Source of the DNA: Cohnella mopanensis
GTDB taxonomy: Bacteria; Bacillota; Bacilli; Paenibacillales; Paenibacillaceae
Reading direction: 5' to 3'
Assembly (NCBI RefSeq): GCF_022352055.1
Contig: NZ_JAKRWM010000001.1
Coordinates: 496,001-560,000, forward strand
DNA length: 64,000 nucleotides
Shown: in pieces, positions 17,993 to 26,058 of the stretch
Numbering within the stretch: position 1 is the first letter of the stretch
Layout of the letters: each line of letters starts with the position of its first letter
Made by a program: the position numbers and the translations under genes
Notes under the pieces: model-generated
Database searches by the model: none
The model's input: only the letters and a program-made list of their open reading frames with translations
Told to the model about the DNA's origin: nothing

Positions 17993-19112
17993 GGGAAGTA
18001 GCCTCCTTGATAATCGCCGATGCCACCCATTCATCGCGGTGGATGACTTCTTTTCGCGTAACGTCTATTCGTTTCATTGCTTCTTCACTCGTCAATCCGG
18101 CTACTGCCGTAATTTGCCAAGCGGCATAATGGGTAACGCCTCGGCCGAGAATCCGGCCTTCCGAATTGACGACTTCAACGACCTCGCCGGGATGGAATTC
18201 TCCGTCAACGGAAACGATCCCCGCAGGAAGTAAGCTGCGCCCCCGGTTGAGCAATGCTTCCTCTGCACCCGAATCCACGACGATTTTGCCTTGAGGTACG
18301 GAAAGAAAGCCAACCCAGTGTTTCTTGGCGGATAAGGAATGCAAGGAGGAAGCGAAATAAGTGCCTTTACCGGTACCCGCCACGGCGGACTGGAGATCTC
18401 CGGGCTCGGATACGCGCCCAACGAAGAGGGGGACGCCTCCTTGCATGGCAATGCTAGCCGCATCGATCTTGGAACGCATGCCCCCGGTGCCTACGGATGA
18501 CCCGGCACCGCCGGCGGATCGGTACAACTCGTCGGACAAAGTCTCGACGCGCTCGATCCGCACCGCATTCGGTGTTTTACGCGGATCTCCCGTGTAGACG
18601 CCGTCCATATCGGTTAAGATGAATAGACCATCTGCCTTTACGAGATTGGCGACCAATGCGGATAGGGAGTCGTTCTCGCCGAACTTGATCTCATCCACGG
18701 CGACGGTATCGTTCTCGTTAATGATCGGGATTGCTTGCTGTTTCAACAGCTCTTCGATCGTTCTTGTCGCGTTCTGGGCCCGGCTTCGGTTACTGAAGTC
18801 CGGCCGCGTGAGCAAAATCTGGGCAGCGGTTATCCCGCTGGCGATAAGAGCTTCTTGGTAAGCTTGCATTAATAACGCTTGGCCAACCGCGGCAGCCGCT
18901 TGTTTCTCATGGACGAGCTTAGGTCTGGCGACATAACCGAGACGGCGAAAGCCAGCCGCGATAGCGCCGGACGTAACAAGCAACACTTGGTTCCCTGAGG
19001 CATGCAACGAGGCAAGTTCATCAGCGAAAAATCGCACCTGCTCGCGGTTAAGTCCACCTTCTTCTGAAGTAAGAGAGCTGCTTCCAATTTTGACTACGAT
19101 ACGTTTACTCAT
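17985..19112 (-). CDS. proB: Glutamate 5-kinase with PUA domain
   Basis: 375-aa protein. The amino-acid kinase domain (about 1-255) starts with VVKIGSSSLTSEEGG and includes NENDTVAVDEIKFGENDSLSA and GTGGMRSKIDAA. A C-terminal PUA domain (about 280-360) follows, as in the long form of ProB. It phosphorylates glutamate as the first committed step of proline synthesis. AAGGGG lies upstream of the ATG. A T-box leader precedes it, so expression should rise when uncharged tRNA, most likely tRNA-Pro, accumulates. Confidence 0.95.
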   Translation of the reverse strand: MSKRIVVKIGSSSLTSEEGGLNREQVRFFADELASLHASGNQVLLVTSGAIAAGFRRLGYVARPKLVHEKQAAAAVGQALLMQAYQEALIASGITAAQILLTRPDFSNRSRAQNATRTIEELLKQQAIPIINENDTVAVDEIKFGENDSLSALVANLVKADGLFILTDMDGVYTGDPRKTPNAVRIERVETLSDELYRSAGGAGSSVGTGGMRSKIDAASIAMQGGVPLFVGRVSEPGDLQSAVAGTGKGTYFASSLHSLSAKKHWVGFLSVPQGKIVVDSGAEEALLNRGRSLLPAGIVSVDGEFHPGEVVEVVNSEGRILGRGVTHYAAWQITAVAGLTSEEAMKRIDVTRKEVIHRDEWVASAIIKEATSHE

Positions 19113-19137
19113 GAGTTCAACCCCTTATCAAGCCATA

Positions 19138-19415
19138 AAAAAAACTCCTGCCCAAATAAAGGACGGGAGATTCACTTCCGCGGTACCACCTTCATTGACG
19201 GCGCCTACAAACAGAGGCATCCGTCCTCTCAAGACCCTGATAACAGCAGGAACTGTACGGCTCATCACCGTCCGCTCGGGGATGGGGGAAGCGGGGGACA
19301 AGGTAAATTTTCTCAGCCTGGAAATTTACTCTCTGGAAGTGTCCGTATCCGTTTCGTTTCCCTTCAATGCGTTCATATGTTGGCGACCTCTAATGCTCGG
19401 TGCCAAAGTTAATTT
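19138..19415 (-). promoter_or_regulatory. T-box riboswitch leader of the proBAC(-mtnWXB) operon
   Basis: On the minus strand the conserved T-box sequence AAGGTGGTACCGCG (19192 down to 19179) is followed by a terminator hairpin whose arms lie at 19161-19169 and 19145-19153, then a T run at 19144-19138. Upstream there is an AGAGAG element and a GTAAATTT/AAATTTAC hairpin capped by a loop with GGCTGAGA, like the distal part of Stem I. The 3' strand opposite reads TGTCCCCCGC, so CCC or CCG proline codons are available as specifier, in line with the downstream proline genes. The exact specifier position is inference. The region between mtnE and proB (19113-19470) holds nothing else. Confidence 0.88.
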
Positions 19416-19416
19416 A

Positions 19417-19445
19417 AGAATACCATGCGCCATAAGGCTTGTAAA
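19417..19445 (-). promoter_or_regulatory. Probable sigma-A promoter of the proB T-box operon
   Basis: On the minus strand TTTACA (19445-19440) and TATTCT (19422-19417) are separated by 17 bases, and transcription from here would begin just before the T-box Stem I. Confidence 0.6.
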
Positions 19446-19470
19446 GGAATGGAGGGGCATTCCAGCCCGT

Positions 19471-20646
19471 CTAGAAAAGTCCTAATTTACCAATTCTCGC
19501 GGCGACTTCGCGCAATCTATCTTCGGTCGTTAGCAAGCCTAACCGAACATAACCTTCTCCATTCGTACCGAAACCGGAGCCTGGCGCGACGACGACATCC
19601 GCTTGATCGAGCAGCAGATCGGCGAATGTCATCGAGGTATACCCTTCGGGTACGGGAAGCCAGCAGAAGAAAGAACCTGCGGGTTTCGCAGCTTTCCAAC
19701 CGATTTCTTCAAGCGCGCCGTAGAGGGCGTTGCGGCGGCTTTCATAGGTTGCCACAAGGTCGCGGACGGATTGCTGCGAACCGGTTAAAGCTTCAGCGGC
19801 AGCTTCTTGAATCCCGCCGAATAAGCTGCAATACATATGGTCTTGGATGAGGTTGATCAGTTCGATGATCTCGGGGTTCCCAAGCGCGAATCCGACTCTC
19901 CATCCGGCCATGTTATAGCTTTTAGATAACGTATAAAATTCAACTCCGACTTCTTTGGCGCCGGGCGTCTCCAGAAAGCTAATCGGACGTTGGCCGTCAA
20001 AGCCGATCGTGCCGTATGCGAAGTCGCTGGCGACGACGACTTTATTTTTCTTGGCGAAAGAGACGGTTTCTTCGTAAAACTCGGGAGTCGCGACTGCCGA
20101 GGTCGGGTTATTGGGATAATTGAGGAACATCAGCTTGGCCCGTTCGAGTTCATCGGCGGTGAGGGCCTCGTAATCGGGTAAATAAGCATTCTCTTCCTTA
20201 AGCGGCATGAACGCCATTTCGGCACCTGCGAGCGCGACGCCAGACCAGTAGTCGGGATACCCGGGATCCGGAACCAGACAGACGTCTCCGGGATTCAGCA
20301 AGCATTGGCTAATCTCGATTAGGCCGGACTTTCCGCCGAAGAGGACGGCTACCTCCGTTTCCGGGTTTAATTCTACGCCGTAATCTTCTTTGTATCGCTG
20401 GGCAACGGCTTCCTTAAGGAAGGGGAATCCGCGGAAAGGTGGATACTTATGATATTTAGGGTTTTCGGCAGCGCTTTTCATCCGCTCTACGATCGCGGGT
20501 GGCGTCGGAAGATCCGGATTCCCTTGTCCGAGGTTAATTACGTCGCGTCCCGTAGCCGCTCGCGCATTGGCTTTGGCAACCAATGAAGCGAAAAATTGCT
20601 CGGGTAAAGTCTGAAGCCGCTTAGCTGGCGAAATGTTAAAGGTCAT
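19471..20646 (-). CDS. mtnE: Pyridoxal-phosphate aminotransferase, MtnE type (methionine salvage)
   Basis: 391-aa class I/II aminotransferase. DVINLGQGNPDLPTPP is near the N-terminus. NYPNNPTSAVA and TLSKSYNMAGWRVGF (with the PLP lysine in SKSYN) are the fold I signatures. The start QFFASLVAKANARAATGRD and the overall sequence resemble Bacillus MtnE (YkrV), which transaminates 2-keto-4-methylthiobutyrate to methionine. The divergent neighbour mtnU and the nearby mtnWXB support this. An aspartate aminotransferase (aspB-like) role is a less likely alternative. The Shine-Dalgarno is weak and distant (GGAG, about 14 bases). Confidence 0.85.
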   Translation of the reverse strand: MTFNISPAKRLQTLPEQFFASLVAKANARAATGRDVINLGQGNPDLPTPPAIVERMKSAAENPKYHKYPPFRGFPFLKEAVAQRYKEDYGVELNPETEVAVLFGGKSGLIEISQCLLNPGDVCLVPDPGYPDYWSGVALAGAEMAFMPLKEENAYLPDYEALTADELERAKLMFLNYPNNPTSAVATPEFYEETVSFAKKNKVVVASDFAYGTIGFDGQRPISFLETPGAKEVGVEFYTLSKSYNMAGWRVGFALGNPEIIELINLIQDHMYCSLFGGIQEAAAEALTGSQQSVRDLVATYESRRNALYGALEEIGWKAAKPAGSFFCWLPVPEGYTSMTFADLLLDQADVVVAPGSGFGTNGEGYVRLGLLTTEDRLREVAARIGKLGLF

Positions 20647-20877
20647 GCTAAATCGTCACGCTCCGTCATGCAAATAGTAGGATAGGATGAATGTAGCATA
20701 ATGAAACTCGCTCGGCAACGGAGGTAAGGGTCATTTTGCGAAAATTCGGGGTTAAGGGATAGGAATTGTTAAAGATATGTTCTATCATTGCCTGAATAAT
20801 CGCTATGCAGTACGATGGATAACAATAGAGAAACAATTTAAGCGATAAGTAAAACTGGAACATTGGAGTGGTAGAAC

Positions 20878-21675
20878 ATGACAGCCCCATTGAGATTAGC
20901 TATCGTACAAATGAATATCGAAGCCGGAAATCCGGATGCCAACTTTGCGAAAATGAAATCCAAGCTGGAGGAAGCAGCGGCGCTATCTCCTAAACCTGAT
21001 CTGATTATGTTCCCTGAAATGTGGAACACCGGGTATGCATTAACCGAAATCATGTCTTTAGCCGACCCAGACGGTTCCCGAACGAAAGAAGCGGTCTCGA
21101 ATTTTTGCCGCGAACACCGAGTGAATGTGCTGGCCGGTTCGATCGCTCAATTACGGGGAGAAGCGGTAACGAATACGATTCATATTTTTGACCGGGATGG
21201 ATCGATAATCGCGGAATACAGCAAAATCCATCTGTTCCAACTGATGAACGAACACTTGCATCTCGAAGCGGGCGACGCGTTAGGCAACTTCGAACTGGAA
21301 GGGACTCCGGCAGCGGCGATGATCTGTTATGACATCCGATTCCCTGAGTTAGCCCGCAAGCTGGCGCTAGGCGGCGCCAAAATTTTGTTCGTCCCCGCGG
21401 AATGGCCTCATCCTCGGTTGCATCATTGGAGAACGCTGTTGCAAGCTAGGGCTATCGAAAATCAAATGTACGTCATTTCCTGCAACACGGTGGGAGAGAG
21501 CGGAGGGAGTAACTTCTTCGGACACTCCATGGTTATCGATCCGTGGGGAGAAGTGATCGCCGAAGCAGCGGAAGAAGAAACGATTCTGACGGCGGATATC
21601 AATCTTGCGCTAGTTGACGAAGTCCGTGGCCGTATTCCCGTATTCGCTGACCGCAGACCTTCGTTGTATGAGTAA
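20878..21675 (+). CDS. mtnU: Carbon-nitrogen hydrolase (nitrilase family), MtnU type
   Basis: 265-aa nitrilase-superfamily amidase. The catalytic triad is visible as Glu47 (MFPEMW), Lys116 (SKIHLF) and Cys150 (ICYDIRFPE). It lies divergently next to mtnE, the same pairing as Bacillus ykrU-ykrV. Members of this group are thought to act as omega-amidases that deaminate the 2-oxo-glutaramate formed by glutamine-using transaminases, which would pull the MtnE reaction forward (inference from family). GGAG lies about nine bases before the ATG. A strong terminator follows. Confidence 0.88.
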   Translation: MTAPLRLAIVQMNIEAGNPDANFAKMKSKLEEAAALSPKPDLIMFPEMWNTGYALTEIMSLADPDGSRTKEAVSNFCREHRVNVLAGSIAQLRGEAVTNTIHIFDRDGSIIAEYSKIHLFQLMNEHLHLEAGDALGNFELEGTPAAAMICYDIRFPELARKLALGGAKILFVPAEWPHPRLHHWRTLLQARAIENQMYVISCNTVGESGGSNFFGHSMVIDPWGEVIAEAAEEETILTADINLALVDEVRGRIPVFADRRPSLYE

Positions 21676-21746
21676 TTCGGTAGTGGATTCATCTGTACGT
21701 GAGTAATCGTACGAGAACGATATATGAGCAACTATAAGTGTTGACG

Positions 21747-21774
21747 AATAGCGGTGCCGAGCACCGCTATTTTG
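21747..21774 (+). terminator. Rho-independent terminator after mtnU
   Basis: AATAGCGGTG-CCGA-GCACCGCTATT hairpin followed by T residues. The left arm lies in the context CGAATAGCGGTGCCG, which resembles the CGAATAGTGCCG start of the repeat units that follow. Confidence 0.88.
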
Positions 21775-21825
21775 TTTGGATGCAGGAGAGAGCTGGGTCA
21801 CTATTCCGAATAAACTAGCCCTCTG

Positions 21826-22666
21826 CACGAATAGTGCCGCCACGCGGTTCTAATTCGCATAAACTAACCTCCGGACCAAAAATATTGCCGCCACGCGGTT
21901 CTAATTCTCATAAACTAACCTCCGGACCACGAATAGTGCCGCCACACGGCTCTAATCCGCCTAAACTAACTTCCGGACCACGAATAGTGCCGTCACGCGG
22001 CCCTAATTCGCAAAACCTAACCTTCGTACCACGAATAGTGCCGCCACTCGGCTCTAATCCGCCTAAACTAGCTTCCGGACCACGAATAGTGCCGGCACGC
22101 GGCCCTAATTCGCAAAAACTAACCTACGAACCACGAATAGTGCCGCCACACGGCTCTAATCCGCCTAAACTAGCTTCCGGACCACGAATAGTGCCGGCAC
22201 GCGGCCCTAATTCGCAAAAACTAACCTTCGAACCACGAATAGTGCCGCCACACGGCTCTAATCCGCCTAAACTAGCTTCCGGACCACGAATAGTGCCGTC
22301 ACGCGGCCCTAATTCGCAAAAACTAACCTTCGAACCACGAATAGTGCCGCCACGCGGTTCTAATTCGCAAAAACTAACCTTCGGACCACGAATAGTGCCG
22401 CCACGCGGTTCTAATTCGCAAAAACTAACCTTCGGACCACGAATAGTGCCGCCACACGGCTCTAATTCGCAAAAACTAACCTCCAGACCACGAATAGTGC
22501 TGCCACGCGGTTCTAATTCGCAAAAACTAACCTCCGGACCACGAATAGAGCCGCCACGCGGCTCTAATTCGCATAAACCAACCTCCGGTCCACGAATAGA
22601 GCCGCCACACGGTACTAATCCGCCGAAATAAGCTCGCTGATCACGAATAGTGCCGACATATGGCGC
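21826..22666. repeat. Minisatellite: sixteen tandem 51-bp units
   Basis: Units begin with ATAGTGCCG (or ATATTGCCG/ATAGAGCCG) at 21831 and then every 51 bases: 21882, 21933, 21984, 22035, 22086, 22137, 22188, 22239, 22290, 22341, 22392, 22443, 22494, 22545 and 22596. A degenerate half unit precedes the array and another begins at 22647. Period and phase are exact throughout. Units 3-10 alternate between two subtypes, one with CGGCTCTAATCCGCCTAAAC and one with CGGCCCTAATTCGCAAAAAC, giving a 102-bp higher-order repeat. Because 51 is divisible by three, one frame stays open on each strand, but differences between units mostly change codon positions 1 and 2, so it is judged non-coding. It fills the 1041-bp gap between mtnU and the LysR gene. 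Confidence 0.95.
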
Positions 22667-22716
22667 ACTGTGGGTGATACTCTAATTTATCGTTTAAACT
22701 CCACAGTTCCATCCAC

Positions 22717-23619
22717 TCACTGAATACTTTTCAAAGTATCGCGAAAAGTCGATATGAACGCTTCGGCGGCATTGGACAAGTACCTGCCTTTGCGATAGGC
22801 GATCACTAGCGTACGGGTTGGTTTTCCTTCCAGCTTCAAATAAACGGGAGCACGGCCTTGCCAGTCATTGCGTGTGACCATCTTGGGCAGGAACGCAATT
22901 CCCATCCCAGCGGCGACAAGCGATTGCACGGTTTCGATATTGCCGCTTTCGAATACGACGCGCGGATCGAACCCTGCGGATTGGCACAGATCATGGGCTA
23001 TGGCCCGGAAGCCCTGGCCCTTCTTCAAGAGGACGAACGGTTCATCGCGCAGCATCGTTACCGGAATAACAGCATCCTTATATTCCGGTTCGGCGAGCGG
23101 ATGATCGGGAGGGACGGCGAGGCAGATCCCTTCTTCAAGAATCGGGAGATAAGCGAGCGACGGCTCGACGAGCGGAAGGGACAATAAACTTACGTCGGTT
23201 CCGCCGTTCGCGGTCAATTGCTCCAGCCGTTTCGTCGACTCTTCGATCAGAACGATTTCGATATTCGGATAAGCTTCGCGAAAGACAGGGAGGACGTGCG
23301 GCAAAATGTGAGAGCCGGTCATAGGCAGGCTGCCGACGACTAACCGCCCTTTGCGCATCTCGGCGATATCTTCCATTTCCCTGCGGAGCTGATCGGCCAT
23401 GTCCACGATTTGTTGAGCTTTTTCCACGAACACGGAGCCCGCATAAGTCAACTCGACTGAGTTCGTGCTTCTTTTGAACAAGAGTACGCCTAATTCTTTT
23501 TCCAGCTTGGACAATTGTTGGCTTAAGGACGGCTGGGCAATATGCAGCTTTTCGGCAGCGCGCGAGAAGTTTCTTTCCGTTGCGATCTGTATCGTATACA
23601 GCAATTGGCGAAATTCCAT
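22717..23619 (-). CDS. LysR-family transcriptional regulator
   Basis: 300-aa LTTR. The N-terminal winged helix-turn-helix (about 1-60) has NFSRAAEKLHIAQPSLSQQLSKLEKELG. The effector-binding domain runs from about 90 to the end. The ATG at 23619 gives an eight-base gap to AGAGG; the frame also contains an ATG two codons earlier. It is divergent from leuC, and the shared intergenic region has two palindromes, one abutting the probable leuC -35 box. Control of leuCD and of itself is therefore likely (inference). The ligand is unknown. Confidence 0.93.
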   Translation of the reverse strand: MEFRQLLYTIQIATERNFSRAAEKLHIAQPSLSQQLSKLEKELGVLLFKRSTNSVELTYAGSVFVEKAQQIVDMADQLRREMEDIAEMRKGRLVVGSLPMTGSHILPHVLPVFREAYPNIEIVLIEESTKRLEQLTANGGTDVSLLSLPLVEPSLAYLPILEEGICLAVPPDHPLAEPEYKDAVIPVTMLRDEPFVLLKKGQGFRAIAHDLCQSAGFDPRVVFESGNIETVQSLVAAGMGIAFLPKMVTRNDWQGRAPVYLKLEGKPTRTLVIAYRKGRYLSNAAEAFISTFRDTLKSIQ

Positions 23620-23653
23620 CACCATAACCTCTTTTCATATAACGGTATCTTGT

Positions 23654-23669
23654 CAGACTTCATAGTCTG
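23654..23669. promoter_or_regulatory. Palindrome in the LysR-leuC intergenic region
   Basis: CAGACTTCATAGTCTG is a perfect dyad of 6-bp arms around four bases, about 35 bases upstream of the LysR start. It is a candidate operator for autoregulation. Confidence 0.45.
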
Positions 23670-23685
23670 GAACTATTAACCTTAT

Positions 23686-23727
23686 AGATATTATATCTTG
23701 GAACAATGAAAGAAGAAATGTTAAGAT
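23686..23727 (+). promoter_or_regulatory. Probable leuC promoter with LysR-type dyad
   Basis: AGATATTATATCT (23686-23698) is a perfect 13-bp dyad that touches a possible -35 TTGGAA (23698-23703); TAAGAT (23722-23727) follows at 18 bases as -10. A dyad just upstream of -35 is typical for LTTR-activated promoters. Confidence 0.45.
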
Positions 23728-23766
23728 AAGCTCATATTAAGAAGTCCTATTGGGGTGAACAGAGAC

Positions 23767-25188
23767 ATGAGTAAACAAACAATGTTCGAGAAAATTTGGA
23801 ACAACCACGTCATCGTCGCTGAACAAGGAAAGCCTAGCATCCTTTACATCGACCTTCACTTGGTTCACGAAGTAACTTCTCCACAAGCATTCGAAGGCTT
23901 GCGGTTGTCCGGACGCAAAGTAAGACGTCCTGAGCTGACATTCGCGACAATGGATCACAACGTTCCTACGAAAGACCGCTTCAACATCTCCGACCCGATC
24001 TCCAAGCAGCAGGTAGATACTTTGACGACCAACTGCCAAGAGTTCGGAGTTAAACTGTACGACCTGAACACGATCGATCAAGGCGTCGTTCACGTTATGG
24101 GACCTGAGCTGGGCTTGACTCATCCAGGCAAAACGATCGTTTGCGGCGACAGCCATACTTCCACTCACGGCGCTTTCGGCGCTTTGGCGTTCGGTATCGG
24201 AACGAGCGAAGTCGAACACGTTCTCGCAACGCAATGTTTGCAACAATCCAAAGCGAAAACGATGATCATTCGCTTTAACGGCAAACGCAAGCCGGGCATT
24301 ACCGCGAAAGACATGATTCTCGGTCTGATCGCGAAGTACGGCACGGATTTCGGAACGGGTTATGTTATGGAATACACGGGTGAAGCGATTCGTACCCTCA
24401 CGATGGAAGAGCGGATGACGGTCTGTAACATGTCCATCGAAGCCGGCGCTCGCGCAGGCTTGATCGCTCCGGACGAAACGACTTTCGAATACTTGCGCGG
24501 TCGCGAATACGCTCCTCAAGGCGCGGCATTCGACGCAGCCGTTGAACAATGGAAAGCTCTTGTTACGGACGAAGGCGCGGAATTCGACTCCGTAATCGAC
24601 TTCGACGTCGATTCCCTGATTCCTCAAGTGACTTGGGGCACGAGCCCTGGCATGGGAACGGGCATTACTTCCACTGTTCCGGTACCTGAGAATCTTCCTA
24701 CGGAGAACGAGCGCAAAGCAGCTGCAAGCGCTCTGGAATACATGGATCTGAAACCGGGCACTCCGATGACGGATATCGAGATCGACTACGTCTTTATCGG
24801 CTCTTGCACGAACGGACGCATCGAGGACTTGAGAGCGGCGGCTTCCGTAGCGCGCGGACACAAAGTCAGCTCGAACGTAACGGCAATCGTCGTTCCTGGT
24901 TCCGGTCGCGTTAAAATCCAAGCGGAAAAAGAAGGCTTGGACAAAGTGTTCACCGAAGCAGGTTTCGAATGGCGCGAAGCGGGCTGTAGCATGTGCTTGG
25001 CGATGAACCCGGACGTTCTTAAGCCAGGCCAACGTTGCGCATCGACGTCCAACCGTAACTTCGAAGGCCGTCAAGGCCGTGGTGGGCGCACGCATCTCGT
25101 TTCGCCGGAAATGGCAGCGGCAGCTGCGGTTCAAGGCCGTTTCGTAGATGTTCGCACATGGGATTTCAAATCCGAAGTGAAGGCGTAA
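23767..25188 (+). CDS. leuC: 3-isopropylmalate dehydratase large subunit
   Basis: 473-aa aconitase-superfamily protein. [24 protein letters not shown] and FIGSCTNGR carry active-site and iron-sulfur cluster residues; [12 protein letters not shown] supplies the other two cluster cysteines. Together with LeuD it isomerises 2-isopropylmalate to 3-isopropylmalate in leucine synthesis. The ATG at 23767 is used; the frame runs back to a GTG at 23755 that lies inside the GGGGTG ribosome-binding site. Codon choice is more biased than in neighbours, suggesting high expression. leuA and leuB are not in this window. Confidence 0.96.
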   Translation: MSKQTMFEKIWNNHVIVAEQGKPSILYIDLHLVHEVTSPQAFEGLRLSGRKVRRPELTFATMDHNVPTKDRFNISDPISKQQVDTLTTNCQEFGVKLYDLNTIDQGVVHVMGPELGLTHPGKTIVCGDSHTSTHGAFGALAFGIGTSEVEHVLATQCLQQSKAKTMIIRFNGKRKPGITAKDMILGLIAKYGTDFGTGYVMEYTGEAIRTLTMEERMTVCNMSIEAGARAGLIAPDETTFEYLRGREYAPQGAAFDAAVEQWKALVTDEGAEFDSVIDFDVDSLIPQVTWGTSPGMGTGITSTVPVPENLPTENERKAAASALEYMDLKPGTPMTDIEIDYVFIGSCTNGRIEDLRAAASVARGHKVSSNVTAIVVPGSGRVKIQAEKEGLDKVFTEAGFEWREAGCSMCLAMNPDVLKPGQRCASTSNRNFEGRQGRGGRTHLVSPEMAAAAAVQGRFVDVRTWDFKSEVKA

Positions 25189-25251
25189 CATGCCTACCGA
25201 GCGCAACTAACGTTGCGGACTAGCGGTAGCATTTTGAGGAGGAACTACAAC

Positions 25252-25854
25252 ATGGAAGCTTTTGTTAAATTAAACGGACTAGTCGCCCCTGTCGACCGGG
25301 TTAACGTAGATACGGATGCTATCATTCCTAAACAATTTTTGAAAAGAATCGAAAGAAGCGGTTTCGGCCAGTTCCTGTTCTTCGAGTGGAGATGGGACGA
25401 ACAAGGCAATGTCATTCCCGAGTTCAATCTCAACAAGCCTCGTTATCAAGGCGCTTCCGTCTTGATTTCCCGCGCTAACTTCGGTTGCGGATCTTCCCGT
25501 GAGCATGCTCCTTGGGCGATTATGGACTACGGTTTCCGTTGTATCATCGCTCCGTCGTTCGCGGACATTTTCTACAACAACTGCTTTAAGAACGGCATTC
25601 TGCCGATCAAGCTGAGCGAAGAGCAAGTGGACGATCTGTTCAAGCGTACGGAAGCGAAAGAGGGCTACACGCTTAACGTGGATCTGGAGAACAAAGTCAT
25701 TACGGATAACGATGGCCTTAACATCGCGTTCGATCTTGACGAGCATCGCCGCCAATTTTTGCTGCAAGGATTGGACGATATCGGTCTGACGCTTCAGCAT
25801 GAATCAGCGATTACGGCATATGAAACGAAACGCGCTGCAGCCGCTAACGCGTAA
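25252..25854 (+). CDS. leuD: 3-isopropylmalate dehydratase small subunit
   Basis: 200-aa swivel-domain subunit. [15 protein letters not shown] and [19 protein letters not shown] are the LeuD signatures. It pairs with LeuC, 63 bases upstream in the same direction. GAGGAGG lies nine bases before the ATG at 25252; an upstream in-frame start at 25213 has no such site. The 204 bases that follow contain a small TGCCG/CGGCA hairpin and a T run near 25950 but no clear strong terminator. Confidence 0.96.
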   Translation: MEAFVKLNGLVAPVDRVNVDTDAIIPKQFLKRIERSGFGQFLFFEWRWDEQGNVIPEFNLNKPRYQGASVLISRANFGCGSSREHAPWAIMDYGFRCIIAPSFADIFYNNCFKNGILPIKLSEEQVDDLFKRTEAKEGYTLNVDLENKVITDNDGLNIAFDLDEHRRQFLLQGLDDIGLTLQHESAITAYETKRAAAANA

Positions 25855-26058
25855 TCCAATAACCTGTAATAAATTGCCGTATTCGGCAGATGGAAAGGCC
25901 TTTTGTCTCCGATTCGGCAAATTTCGGGACAATGGGTCTTTTTTTCCTCTATTTCGCAACTTTTATTCCTCCGATGCGTCTAATGATTCGTGGACAAGCC
26001 ACTAATACGTACATAACTCGGCAACGTTCGCAAATCTTTTTTTACATCGAGGTGAAGC

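Noticed and set aside
20647..20877. S-box between mtnE and mtnU
   Set aside because: No S-box core helices or terminator/antiterminator pair could be found on either strand.
21834..22631. A 265-codon open frame across the 51-bp repeat array that would encode a 17-aa repeat protein
   Set aside because: The frame is open only because 51 is a multiple of three; one frame of the opposite strand is equally open. Unit differences fall mainly on codon positions 1 and 2, and there is no ribosome-binding site or signal peptide.
21826..22666. CRISPR array
   Set aside because: Units are contiguous with no unique spacers, and no cas genes are near.
23737..25206. Very long antisense open frame opposite leuC
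   Set aside because: It mirrors the strongly codon-biased leuC gene; its product is unrelated to any family I know, and its start and end lie beyond leuC without signals.
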